Assembly (NCBI RefSeq): GCF_017356035.1
Contig: NZ_JAFIQX010000004.1
Coordinates: 589,215 to 653,214, forward strand
Length of the DNA stretch: 64,000 bases
Reading direction: 5' to 3'
From: Longitalea luteola
GTDB lineage: Bacteria; Bacteroidota; Bacteroidia; Chitinophagales; Chitinophagaceae
Within the stretch, counting starts at the first letter, position 1; the number at the start of each line of letters is the position of its first letter. The notes below the pieces were generated by a model. That model made no database searches, had not been told where the DNA came from, and saw nothing but the letters and a program-made list of their open reading frames with translations. The translations under genes were made by a program, and so were the position numbers. This document shows positions 53,101 through 61,900 of this stretch, piece after piece.

Positions 53101-55206
53101 TTCGCAAGATGCACAGGCGTTTTCACATGAAATACTCGTCTGCAACTGTGTTATTTGCTCCTGAACCATCTGCTGCAAGCTCCGGCAGGTATTGCGCTGC
53201 ATGAAAATACTGTCACGGTAATACTCCATGGCCTGCCTGTTCACCGTAAGGGTTTTGGTTACCAGGTAGCTGCCCTTGACCAGTGTAAGCGTAGTATCGA
53301 GCGACGGAAAATAATTGTTGCAGGCTGTATCAATTTTATAATTATTTCGGGTTAACACGATGGAATTTCCGTTGCCCCTCGTGGTATCATTGCATTCTTC
53401 GGCAATAGTTAACGAAAGATCATAGACACAGTCATAACAGATAGAAATATCCTTGCAATCTTTAATGCTAACTCCTTCCGGTAGCAGTGAATATATAAAG
53501 CGGTGTGGCCCGGTCTCTGTTACCAGGAGGCCTTTACTGCTTTCGATCACCGTTCCTTTTACAAGGTTGCTGTTGCTATCGAGCAGCTTTTTCATGATCA
53601 GGTTGGACGTGTTCGATGTCAGATTATCCAGTTTAACGGCTGCATCGCCGGCCAGTGCGCTAGCAATCGTTCGGCCATGCATATCAACGTAGCTGATGCT
53701 CAGCTGTCCATTGGCATCCTGTACCGTATTTTTAAAATAATGCCGGGCATTACCTGCTTCCGTTCCAAACAAGGCATCCAATTCTTCCTGTTCAGCTGAA
53801 TTGTAGGTGTAAAGGGTCTCATGCTTTTTACCGAGCTGAAAAGGTTCGCCTACCCCACCCTGTACGCTGATACGTCCGGTGTTATCTGACGTATATTTTG
53901 TTTCGGCAAAAACATAACCGTTTGCATCGGGAATATATTTATGATAGCTGCTGTCGGCCAGGGGATTGTTGGGTGAATAATACAGCGCGGCCCCGCTGTC
54001 TGTATTCATAGCCGGCGCGCCCTGTCTGCAAAAACAGGTGTCTTTTAGAAGACCGTCATACTTGTCTTTAGTATACTCTCCATTCAACCGGTTAAAGCCA
54101 GGTGTATACTTTATAATACTGCTTAATGATGGCGATGGCATTACCTGTATCGCCGGCCGGCCCTGGTGATCGTACAAAGTTTCTGCAATGATCGCCTTAT
54201 CGGTAGTATTGTCTTTGGTAACCGTCTGGCGGCTTTTCAGGGAACCGTCGAAATATTGAACTACCGATTTCCTTTTTCCTTCTTCTGCAAAGCTGGTACT
54301 TGCCTGCCAGTTCATCATCGTATCCAATCCACGGAAAACATATTGCCCCAGTCCACCTGCATAATCAGAGCTCCACACTGATTCTATCCGTTGTCCGTTC
54401 TGTTTTACCTGCACAGCTCTTACCCGGAAAATTAAGGTACCGGCCCCTTCAAACAACAATGGTATAGTATAATGCTCTTTCGTTACACTCACTCTGGTTG
54501 CTCCAGCCGCGAAAACTTTCTTAGGTTCGAATTGATCACCGGATCTGTAGTTATTCGCAGCAGCGTGTTCTACATACGTCCACTCCAGGTCATATTCATC
54601 CGCAGCTCTTTCCGGCTGCCAGTTTACGAACAATTCACCGTTAGCGGGCAGCAAAGCATGGTTTATGCTTTTGACGGCATTATTAGTACACGAAAAATTG
54701 TATTCCCGGTTAACCAGGATCTCATTCGTCAGTACCAATGCATCGCGGTAATCACTCAAATTAGTGCCTCCATTTATACTTACTATTTCGATCTCCGCTT
54801 TATACCACCCGTCTTTCATATAGGTATTTTTAAAAGCATAGGTGTTCAATTTGGTGTAATTGATATTTAAGGAGATCGTATCAGAGACACCTGTAACTGG
54901 TGTACCATTATTGTCCATGGTATAATGCACCAGGAACTTAATAGTTACGTTAAACGCATCGGGCAGGACAAACCGGTACGCTTCATCGATCTTGAAAGTG
55001 ATCAGGTTCTTAACAAACCAGGTCGTTTGCGCCGGTTTAAGGACCGGATTGAAATATACCGTATCCATTACGATACTGGTTGAATCGGGCGCCAGCTGAT
55101 TACCCCTTAATTCGGGGGCAGCGTACCGTTCATCAATTGCTTTTACTGTAGTAAAACAAACAAGCAGCGTACAAATAAACAATAACCGGTAAAGAGTGCG
55201 TTGCAT
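47149..55206 (-). CDS. Giant DUF6443/Rhs polymorphic toxin with EndoU-like nuclease tip
   Basis: A ~2685-residue exported protein (ATG at 55206 gives a signal peptide RTLYRLLFICTLLVCFTTVKA; an ATG at 55245 would overlap the upstream gene). After ~280 residues comes DUF6443 (MNWQASTSFAEEGKRKSVV), a long Cys-rich middle with a LamG-like section (about 1280-1480), Rhs repeats (about 1600-2200) and the Rhs core (DYYPFGML, FLSVDP, about 2315-2400) ending at the hinge D-Q-D-G. The last ~90 residues (AHILNRHKPGAGKAG, FPSSWSDQRIIDEV, VIIRVDF, AYPI) match bacterial EndoU RNases. The Rhs shell should encapsulate and deliver this tip. Confidence 0.88.
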   Translation of the reverse strand: MQRTLYRLLFICTLLVCFTTVKAIDERYAAPELRGNQLAPDSTSIVMDTVYFNPVLKPAQTTWFVKNLITFKIDEAYRFVLPDAFNVTIKFLVHYTMDNNGTPVTGVSDTISLNINYTKLNTYAFKNTYMKDGWYKAEIEIVSINGGTNLSDYRDALVLTNEILVNREYNFSCTNNAVKSINHALLPANGELFVNWQPERAADEYDLEWTYVEHAAANNYRSGDQFEPKKVFAAGATRVSVTKEHYTIPLLFEGAGTLIFRVRAVQVKQNGQRIESVWSSDYAGGLGQYVFRGLDTMMNWQASTSFAEEGKRKSVVQYFDGSLKSRQTVTKDNTTDKAIIAETLYDHQGRPAIQVMPSPSLSSIIKYTPGFNRLNGEYTKDKYDGLLKDTCFCRQGAPAMNTDSGAALYYSPNNPLADSSYHKYIPDANGYVFAETKYTSDNTGRISVQGGVGEPFQLGKKHETLYTYNSAEQEELDALFGTEAGNARHYFKNTVQDANGQLSISYVDMHGRTIASALAGDAAVKLDNLTSNTSNLIMKKLLDSNSNLVKGTVIESSKGLLVTETGPHRFIYSLLPEGVSIKDCKDISICYDCVYDLSLTIAEECNDTTRGNGNSIVLTRNNYKIDTACNNYFPSLDTTLTLVKGSYLVTKTLTVNRQAMEYYRDSIFMQRNTCRSLQQMVQEQITQLQTSISCENACASCETEGLHVNIRQQMLADITPPMGQYAKPGNIDQYSVFYQDGNNQPAYKQVKGLYRDENGNEDPLIQNGITREQFIAEFKSSWAETLIEMHPEYPKLRKYEELAKSNSWDLRFQNTDSYQAAVDSGFLNPADFPTHPAGSIFAHKYEHRDPLFTDLYPGYKGRMQDSLKEKANDSGKAISMWSLATIMAHCPGGDNSCLNRYKHIDSAFAIGSECSGDRDIAWQYFREMYLQEKREIIAEILNAAQQAAEIERFRDLTELFDNHTPNFYDPNSTSIRSDIPPNEQAGRDSLNSFINNNCLAYVTQWWEELKPCDFNATDSLWIVPKLLTVCSLGGDSAHLFGASTVKPSNSYQFRSFEEVIKAYRALTGKSYNADCNAYLITAPLPYDQQPVYYEKPVYQKPDSCECATISSLYEQFEFSRKDSSFSDYIYRTTGTRIYQGVLDTLRMACDGQVNCSFLSTPISLPPVLQCGVKDVCVDCDRIEALNERFKASFPGVNPAIENTGVSDSAYQTSNRLYERFMNNHLGFSKTAYEYLTFTEQCGTENLNGSCGTLGNWLSEFKKYSGIPHLDASGSDTTHWKVTFFGWDYNVGVPLGEVIKNGVMGLPGYYADTLVNKNAAFEYLRDTMCFDTTGFTWETRIRLPDSLAKIDGFGTIWWTYLYLNKEVGDILLTISPYDGQGTGVCTHLNDPLKSCVLQNPGLHLNDWTVLKMQFRGRNFKVYVGDILMSERTLDAPVSSMYHWSLAPRSAKGKVDYIRIYDADSTILYNENFDDAHNLAQISNKARCEPCGVRYTNYFNQRNNSNLSYASIDSMYHSCGVQLDPCEELKKLCGKTEPVFAPEVVKQHAACNDTTLFSHTTGVVMHEAYRDSLINSFNDRYLAKCLNVRYNERLTLYQPTREFHYTLYYYDQAGNLLKTIPPAGVDVSKFGWARAWSDSVTLARRNRQSLTPRHTLPTQYRYNTLNQVVAQQSPDGGKSEFWYDRLGRLAISRNARQKAAGVTEQNRLYSYTKYDSLGRITEVGQVSNTDANGAMTNAISRNQGSLNNWLNTLHGRRGQITNTVYDLPYPGFIGIGDMRQVITQKNLRNRVSYTTITDTGTSNAYNQGTFYTYDILGNVDQLLQDYGSSSFGTTANVMNKNSNRWKKISYQYDLVSGKVNLVKYQAGWRDGFFHRYSYDAENRLTLVETSNDSLVWEKDARYEYYRHGPLARVILGEQQVQGVDYAYTLQGWLKGINSSGGTDSFDMGQDGLTGSMNQYTAQDAIGLTLNYYGNDYTAISGHPFPGVSGYLPTNVYRPLYNGNISSSSVYQRRFELVDNNHPGGPLIFYNYKYDQLNRLTAQDAYAGNYNISTGAWNSLQSMGERLKERIVYDANGNIQKYLRKGITGTAAHMDSLNYFYYAGTNRLKHISDSIAANAYTTPGNRIIDIDGQSDSNYVYDAIGNLIKDKKENITDIKWNVYGKIQEITRTPTAEVPASNIKYTYDALGNRIGQEVTSGATKYYSWYVRDGQGNLLSTYTAEGSASDLSALVLKQTEKHLFGSSRLGYVTMGTGVNFDGGPGNTQFYFNERKFNYERGHKQYELTNHLGNVLATVSDRKFGVSSAGSSLIDHYDPHIVTAQDYYPFGMLSRVALPNSGVPYKFGFNGKMNDNEVKGMGNQQDYGMRIYDARVGRFLSVDPLTKGYPELTPYQFASNSPIAGIDQDGLEFLGAGWLIDKASEGLSKLGMPRTAGFVSSYGHSVIIDPAYSNYEHVQKIRNKQYIEAAKDYDPTGLTRIPDIYRTGVKAFSGDKNAQGQLLGMVPGVIGGIKAYRAATGKNAVATATEAATIETQVAANSGNSGAAKTVNVKKPFGYDSWGGETLDDAIRTKEQAFDPTPPAPTAQPNPPPLPDLVGFRKAHILNRHKPGAGKAGKTEFPSSWSDQRIIDEVNKIANDPNAAGGVGLYNSPYKYGTVNGVIIRVDFYPIGHAQHAGKVSTAYPINTIPNP

Positions 55207-55216
55207 GGAATACGGT

Positions 55217-55951
55217 TTATTGATGTAAGGAGTTGATAAGTTCATAATTGCTATAAGGGGCTACCATCTTGCAGTTTCCCTGCTTCCGGGTAAAATAACC
55301 GGTGGTGGCAAACACATCGTCGCCGAATGCGCCGGTATTATAGTTACTGAACTGAACGGTTACATGAAAAGGCATTTTGCTGCCTGCAGGAGCGCCTTGT
55401 GCACCATTCATATTAAAACTGTATTGGATAGCCTGGATGCGATAGCTGACCGGATCGTATATGATATCATAAGACCGGTACGGACTTGCCGGCTTAAAAT
55501 GGTACGACAGTTTCCGGTAATTACCGGTATCTGAAAGCGACCTGCCGGTTACGAGTAGTTTATAGAATGAAAGATCAGTGATATTAATATTGGTCAGGTA
55601 TTTAAAAATATCCACCGGCCGCGAAACAACCGCCCGATGCTGTCTGTGATCCAGGGCCAGGTTGTATGCATAATTCTGGATCACCTCCGTGCTATCACTC
55701 GCCGTGTAATGCATTTTATGTTTACTCAACCTGTATTGATAACTGACCGTTTTACTGGTGGCATCATTATAGGAGACCACGTATTCGGCCTGGAAACTTA
55801 AACCGGTTGTATCCTGCAATGCCATTTTTATTTTACCCAGTTCCATGGAGCATTGAAATGCGTCGGAGACCGGCTGTGCTGCGGCTTTGAGCCCGCACCC
55901 GGTCACCAGCAGGATCAACAGCTTTAAACACAGGTTATTTATATTCAGCAT
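55217..55951 (-). CDS. Secreted protein of unknown function, Rhs operon
   Basis: A 244-residue exported protein: hydrophobic signal (LCLKLLILLVTGCGLKAAAQ), where the LVTGC could also be a lipobox. The mature part is beta-rich with aromatic alternation (VSYQYRLSKHKMHYT; YDIIYDPVSYRIQAIQYSF) and one late cysteine. I recognise no family; a LolA-like or small outer-membrane-associated fold is conceivable. It sits 23 bases after the giant PA14 protein and 10 before the Rhs gene, so all three are very likely co-transcribed. Confidence 0.75.
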   Translation of the reverse strand: MLNINNLCLKLLILLVTGCGLKAAAQPVSDAFQCSMELGKIKMALQDTTGLSFQAEYVVSYNDATSKTVSYQYRLSKHKMHYTASDSTEVIQNYAYNLALDHRQHRAVVSRPVDIFKYLTNINITDLSFYKLLVTGRSLSDTGNYRKLSYHFKPASPYRSYDIIYDPVSYRIQAIQYSFNMNGAQGAPAGSKMPFHVTVQFSNYNTGAFGDDVFATTGYFTRKQGNCKMVAPYSNYELINSLHQ

Positions 55952-55974
55952 AGTTGTTCTCTTTTATTTGTTTA

Positions 55975-58900
55975 TCAGGGCAGATCATTTTCTTTCAGTA
56001 AAGCGCTCCGGGTTTCTTTGATGGTCTTTATCCCTCTTTCTGTTTCTTTTTTAAGCCTGATGAGCGTTCCATCATCGTCATATTCATAGAAGGTGGCGTA
56101 ATTGTTCTCATCCAGCTCTGCCATCAGCCGGAGGTTCACCGGGTTGTACACGAACGATTTCATATTTGCATTAAAGGGCTGAATGCGGATATCGTCAAAA
56201 TATACCGAGGCCGAAGAAGCTGCCCTCATCGTCAACGACAATTCTGTAGCTGTATTCGGAATGGTCAGCGTATCTTCTATCCGCTGCCAGCCTTCAATAA
56301 TATTTCCAGTTGGTTTCATTGTAACATAAGTGCCTGCTGCGTCATTAAAGCCGAGGTTTAACCAGGCATTATCATAGTTGCCGGAAATACATTGTCCTTC
56401 CTGTTTTACCCAACCGCTTATCACCACTTTTTGTCCCTGCAGGGGTGAGAATCGTTTATTGATTACGTGTTTTCCTGTTGGATTTTTTAATTGCACACAC
56501 CAGGTGGTATCTTTCCTGATACTAATGTTTTTTATAACATTCAAATCAGAACCCCAGGGATACAGCACGTTTGCTGGTACTACTTCCCTGCTTTGTGGCT
56601 GCAGGCCTTCGCTTTGCCATTCCAGCCGGACCTGGTTAGGATCATGTCCTGCGGTCCATATCACTCTGATCTGATATAGCTCACCAGCTTGTAGATCAAT
56701 GGCATGAGTAGGAATTGTATCAAGCCATTCGTGGGGGCCTTCTAAACCTGTACCTACAGTAAGATCTATATCTACACCATTTTTCCAAATGTGTACAGAC
56801 ATATTATCATCAGCAACCCCAAGAAATCTATACGTTCCGGTATAACGGGGCTGGATATAGCCATTCCACTCAACGTTAAAAGACCCTGTGCGGCATAAAC
56901 CGGGTAATTCTCTATCTGTAACGTTGAAATTAATATTCGTATCGATATCCAACGTTCCGATACCACAAATGTTCGGACCAGTCCACGCAGCATCGGACTT
57001 AACTGTCAATCCGGTCCCCTGAGGATTGACGGTGGATGTAATCAGCGGTATGGAATCTTCTTTCATTGACAACTCCGGCAATAGGCCGGCTTCATTACGC
57101 GTACCAATTTTGAAAGATATAGTTATTGCGCTATTCCCATTTACCCGTACACTATGCAAACCGGTATGCCTGACGGAGTCAACCAGGCTGGCATCGCTGC
57201 CCAGATCGAAATGGCGGTACGGTTTACATCTCTTGCATGCATCCGTCTGGTAACCATAATCTTCAAATCCATCAAAACCGATTTCCCGGCTTTGCGCATT
57301 TTGCGCTACGGCAACCGGCATTGACTGGTTATATCCGTATTGTCCGGCATTGTACCGGTTCAACGGATCATGATTCTCTATTTCATAGCCTTTATTATTA
57401 AAGTGTGTTAACTCACTGTTCCAGACCCAGCGGGTGGAATCTGAAGAGGGGGCCAAACGGGCATTGGTAAACGACCAGTAGGGTGCGAAATCCTGAATGA
57501 TCCCATTTACCCGAATGTTGGTACTATCGGCGGGATCAGACTCCACCCTGTTTCCATAGTAGGTATAGGCGCGGTCCATACGCCAGTTCCCTAAAATGCC
57601 GAACCGGTAAAAATTCAAAGCGGTATCATTGATATTGGGTTTGCACATGGGGCTATCGACCAGCTTATCATTACAATAGTAATAATCTACAGGCGCCGGC
57701 GCGGCTGCGGCCATCATCATAGCAGTTTCGCCACCATCCCCAGAAGTGCTTAGTTTATAAGGGCGAGACCCATCCCCACAAGGATCATAATAAGTAAGTA
57801 CGATAAAGGGATTACAAGGCACAATACCCGGACAAAATTCAGGCAATTGCCCCGAACTATAAGTTAAACGGCTTCTTTTACCATCGTCGTCATCGCCAAT
57901 GTGCACAAGACTCATACGCATGGCAGGGGATACGACACCTTCCGAACTATAATACTGATCAAGCATATCCTGCGCCATAGCGGTTATGTCTAAAGTGTCG
58001 TTTCTGGCAACATCTACATCACGGGCTGTTTCCGGAATAATTATCCGGTTATTGCGGTCAATGGTTAAATTTTCTTCATCATAAAAATAATCTGATACGA
58101 TGTTTCCATCGCTTGACCCGGGAATTGCCTGCCGGGGCCAGACAGCTTTTAACCGTTCAAGATAACAGGCATTGCTGATGCGGGAATTCCTATGTAATTC
58201 ATTCGACCGTCCAAACAAATACAATTTTGCAGAAGTTATTAATGCGCCTTTCGGTATGCTGCTCATATCAAATTTCAAATACCCTTTCTTTTCTTCATCT
58301 GAACCACTTCCACCATTGTTATATGAAGACGCTTCAAAATATTCGTAATCGGGCTGTATCTCAAGATCACGGTTACCACCGCTAGATTCTTTATAGTTAC
58401 GGATACTGTAATGATCAGTGGCTACCAGGGTTATTGGGGAATGCGGTGTCACCAAACCAGGTGACCGCACCAGGGTATCCTTGGCATATAAAGTACTATC
58501 CACTGCCCACAGATCCCTGAACCGGGCAGCGCTGGCCGCAATAACACCTGTAGTTGCATCAAAAACAAGCCGTGGGACATTGTTCACTTTTTTTACCGGC
58601 GAATGCAATGAAGTGATCGCCCCTATCGGAATACCCGCCATGTTGCGCTTTCCACTGCGTACTATCTTGATGGTTGCCCCGTCAGCAGAATAGGGAATAC
58701 CATCCCTGTCAATAAAATAGATCCCCCGCTGCCCTTCTTTACCTTTTGCTGCATCAACAGCCCAAATCCTGCGGGCATTTGTTTCGTCCTCAAACTGGTA
58801 ATAAAGATCAGTACAGGCATCGTTGGTATACGCTTTGCGTTTATCCCGGGCAAACACCAGCAACTCGTCCCCACTCTCAAAATATTTTTCAACGGGTACC

Positions 58901-61900
58901 CGTTCATTGCTTGCAAACTTCATGATCCCTTTACGGAAATTAACTTTCAATACGGTTCCAATATTCTTGTATGCCGGTTCCATGCCGCTATACGCCCAAT
59001 GTGCCGGATAATTGAAATTATATACGGGATCATCAAACTCATTATTGGTTTGCGACAATAACACGTCGCCGGTCTCGCCATCATATACCAGGTTGCGGGT
59101 AGTAACCGTACTCCCCTTTTCCTCATGAATAATGCTGTCCAGCATTCCGTACCTGTTCACGATCTTTAACACAGCAATTGACCGGTACCGGTTGGTTTCT
59201 GCAGAAGGCAGCGGAATACCGGTAAAAATATTGATGGGTGGCAACGGATGCACAAAATCGGCATTCACCTCCAGACTGTTGCTCAAGGTATAGGAGGTCT
59301 CTTCACGTACATCGATCATAAGTTCTACTTCCTTGCCTATTTCGGCTGCCGTATCTATAATGCCATTGGCTGAATCTATTGCAGCCACCGTATTCAATAA
59401 TTTTGGTTGTGCCGCATTATCATTTTTTAGCCGGTAATAATTATAGGTATATGAAATGGGATGTTTCGGATCATTTTCAGCATAACTGGCCTGCGCTTTC
59501 AGCTTGCCATTCATATCATTCAACTCTATTTTAAAGCCCTGGCTGAGGGTTACAAAGTGTTTAGCATCAAAATTCAGGAAGTTCTGGATCTTCGGATTAT
59601 ACGTTTTCTTTGTTTTGTCATCAATAGGTGTATATTCTACAATGACGGGAAACTCTTTTGCCGTATAGAATTCCGTTTCTTCAAATCCATTGGCTGATTT
59701 CCTGTCCTTATGAATAGATCGGACCCGCACTTTGCTGTACCCTACCATCGGAGCAGGGAAAAAGGTCTCTGCAAATGGCTCCTCCGTATACATATAATCA
59801 GCCGGCGCCAGCGCACCCACTTTAACTGTGTATAATTTCAGCGGAACCCTGAACGGATTCTCATCATTGCCGATCATGGGTTCATAGGTTGCTACGCCAC
59901 TGCTGATCGCCGTTAATACTCCGTTGATCATTACGGAATCGGTATAAGTGTAGGTCTGCCCGTACACCGACTCCTGCAGCTTATGCCCGGTCATTTTATT
60001 GAAATTGTCAAATACCTCCACCTTCTTCACCCGTAATCCGCCGCCTAGTTTCCTGTACACTGGATTATTTAACCGCACAAAAGACTTGTCTGTCTCAACA
60101 TGCTTACAAAATCCTCTTTCATGGGCATTACTGTTAAATGAATTAATAGCGTTTTTTACGTTATTGGCAACGGAAGCCAGCGATCCCAACAGGGTTTTTA
60201 TGTCGAGATTATCACCCGGTTCCGAAAAAGGATAGGCTTTGGAGGGAAGGTTTAGCCGCAAAAATTGCAACGCGGTAGTGGCAAACGGACTATCGTCGCC
60301 TTTAACTGGTTTTACTTTGATCCAGATAATTTTATTACCGCTTCCACTTCTGACTCCGTAATCTTCAATTTCGGCATAAACCGGAATGATCTCATATCCC
60401 CTGCCCCAGCGGTCACCCGGAACATTCACTGCAAGTTTGAAGAACAATGTGTTCACACCCTCCAGATATTTGCGTGTTATATCATTCTTGTCAGTTACGG
60501 GTTCGGTCACATTAATAAATACATAATGGTGATCCTGGTAGTTCTGGTATAATTCCTGCGCCATGAAGGCGTTGGGTGTACTGCCAAATCCAGCTATGGA
60601 AAAGAATTGCATCGCACGCTTGTTCTGAACATAGGCATAATCGTCCGATTCGTAGGTCACCTTTAACGTGGCGCCCGACGGTAGTTTGATCTGTGAAAGG
60701 GTCCAGGGAGCAGAACCGGCTGCCGCCTTATCAGCATTCCAGTTATTGATGCCTGACTGCAAGGCATAGGGGTAATCGGCGTTCGTTAATCCACCTGGAT
60801 TGTCTTTGGGATCTTTATAGTTTCCCCAGCGATCGACCGACTTTTGTGAAAAATCAGGATTGGCTGTATTATAGGTGAATATATAAGGATTCCGTCTGCC
60901 TTTTTCATTTTTATTGTAACTGAACCAAACTCTTTTGAGAGTAAGCTTTCCGGAACTGTTCAATGAACCCGGGTTGTTCCTGCAAAGTTCATAACTGTAA
61001 TCAAAATGCACTGTTTTGACCGGCTTTGCATTTACTGGTCCGTTCTTTAAATAATCCGCCTTTGCATAGAGGTTGATCTTTTTCAACCGGAACAATCTTT
61101 GGTTGACATCCTGCCCGCCGTTTTCGCCTAATACACCGTATGAATCCTGCCGGATGGAATCGGTCTCGAGCACAAAAGTGGCGATCATGGTCTTTGATTC
61201 AATGGAATTCAGGTACCATACTTCCCGTTCGCCATACGTATAACTTCCACGCTCATCCCGGCTATCGGTTTTTAAGCCTTCATTATAGGCAGCCAGATTT
61301 TGCTGATACGGCGCCCGCCATTTGTATGCATCTCCAAGCCTGTAAATGCGGCTATAATTGAATTTTACCGCATCCCCGTTATCATCTTCCGTGATACCAT
61401 CTCCCGTGATATCTACATAATCGCTGGATAATATCCCTGACAACAAGAACGAATGGGAATAAGCGGACAATTTTTCGTGATTATAATATCCGTCTTTGGG
61501 CTTGTTATTGTTGGGAGAGTTGTCCACAGCGCTATAGCCCACCAAACCTGTTGCATTGTCACCCGTTTGGGTCGACATGGTAACTTCACTTTGTGTAATA
61601 TTATATACCGGCACACCGTACACGTAACGCCGGCCGTCGGCATTCAGCACCGTGATCTCTGAGAGATGGTGGGCTTTTCTTATCGCATCCACGCGCTTGA
61701 TCACCTCGTAATTGTTGTCGCAGGAAGTGATGGGAAATGCATTTATCTGATAAGATTTGATAATGGTATCCAAACCTGCGGCGCAGGCTTCTTTTCCACT
61801 TAAATAAGAGATCACCTGTGTTCTTTTATCCCGAACCTGCCGGAACGTATTGGCATCGAATAACCGGGTGGCAACGGCTTTGCCATTGTGAAAGAGCGAC

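Noticed and set aside
48216..54870. Many open frames on the plus strand opposite the giant Rhs gene
   Set aside because: They are short, lack family features, and lie wholly inside a clearly coding minus-strand gene.
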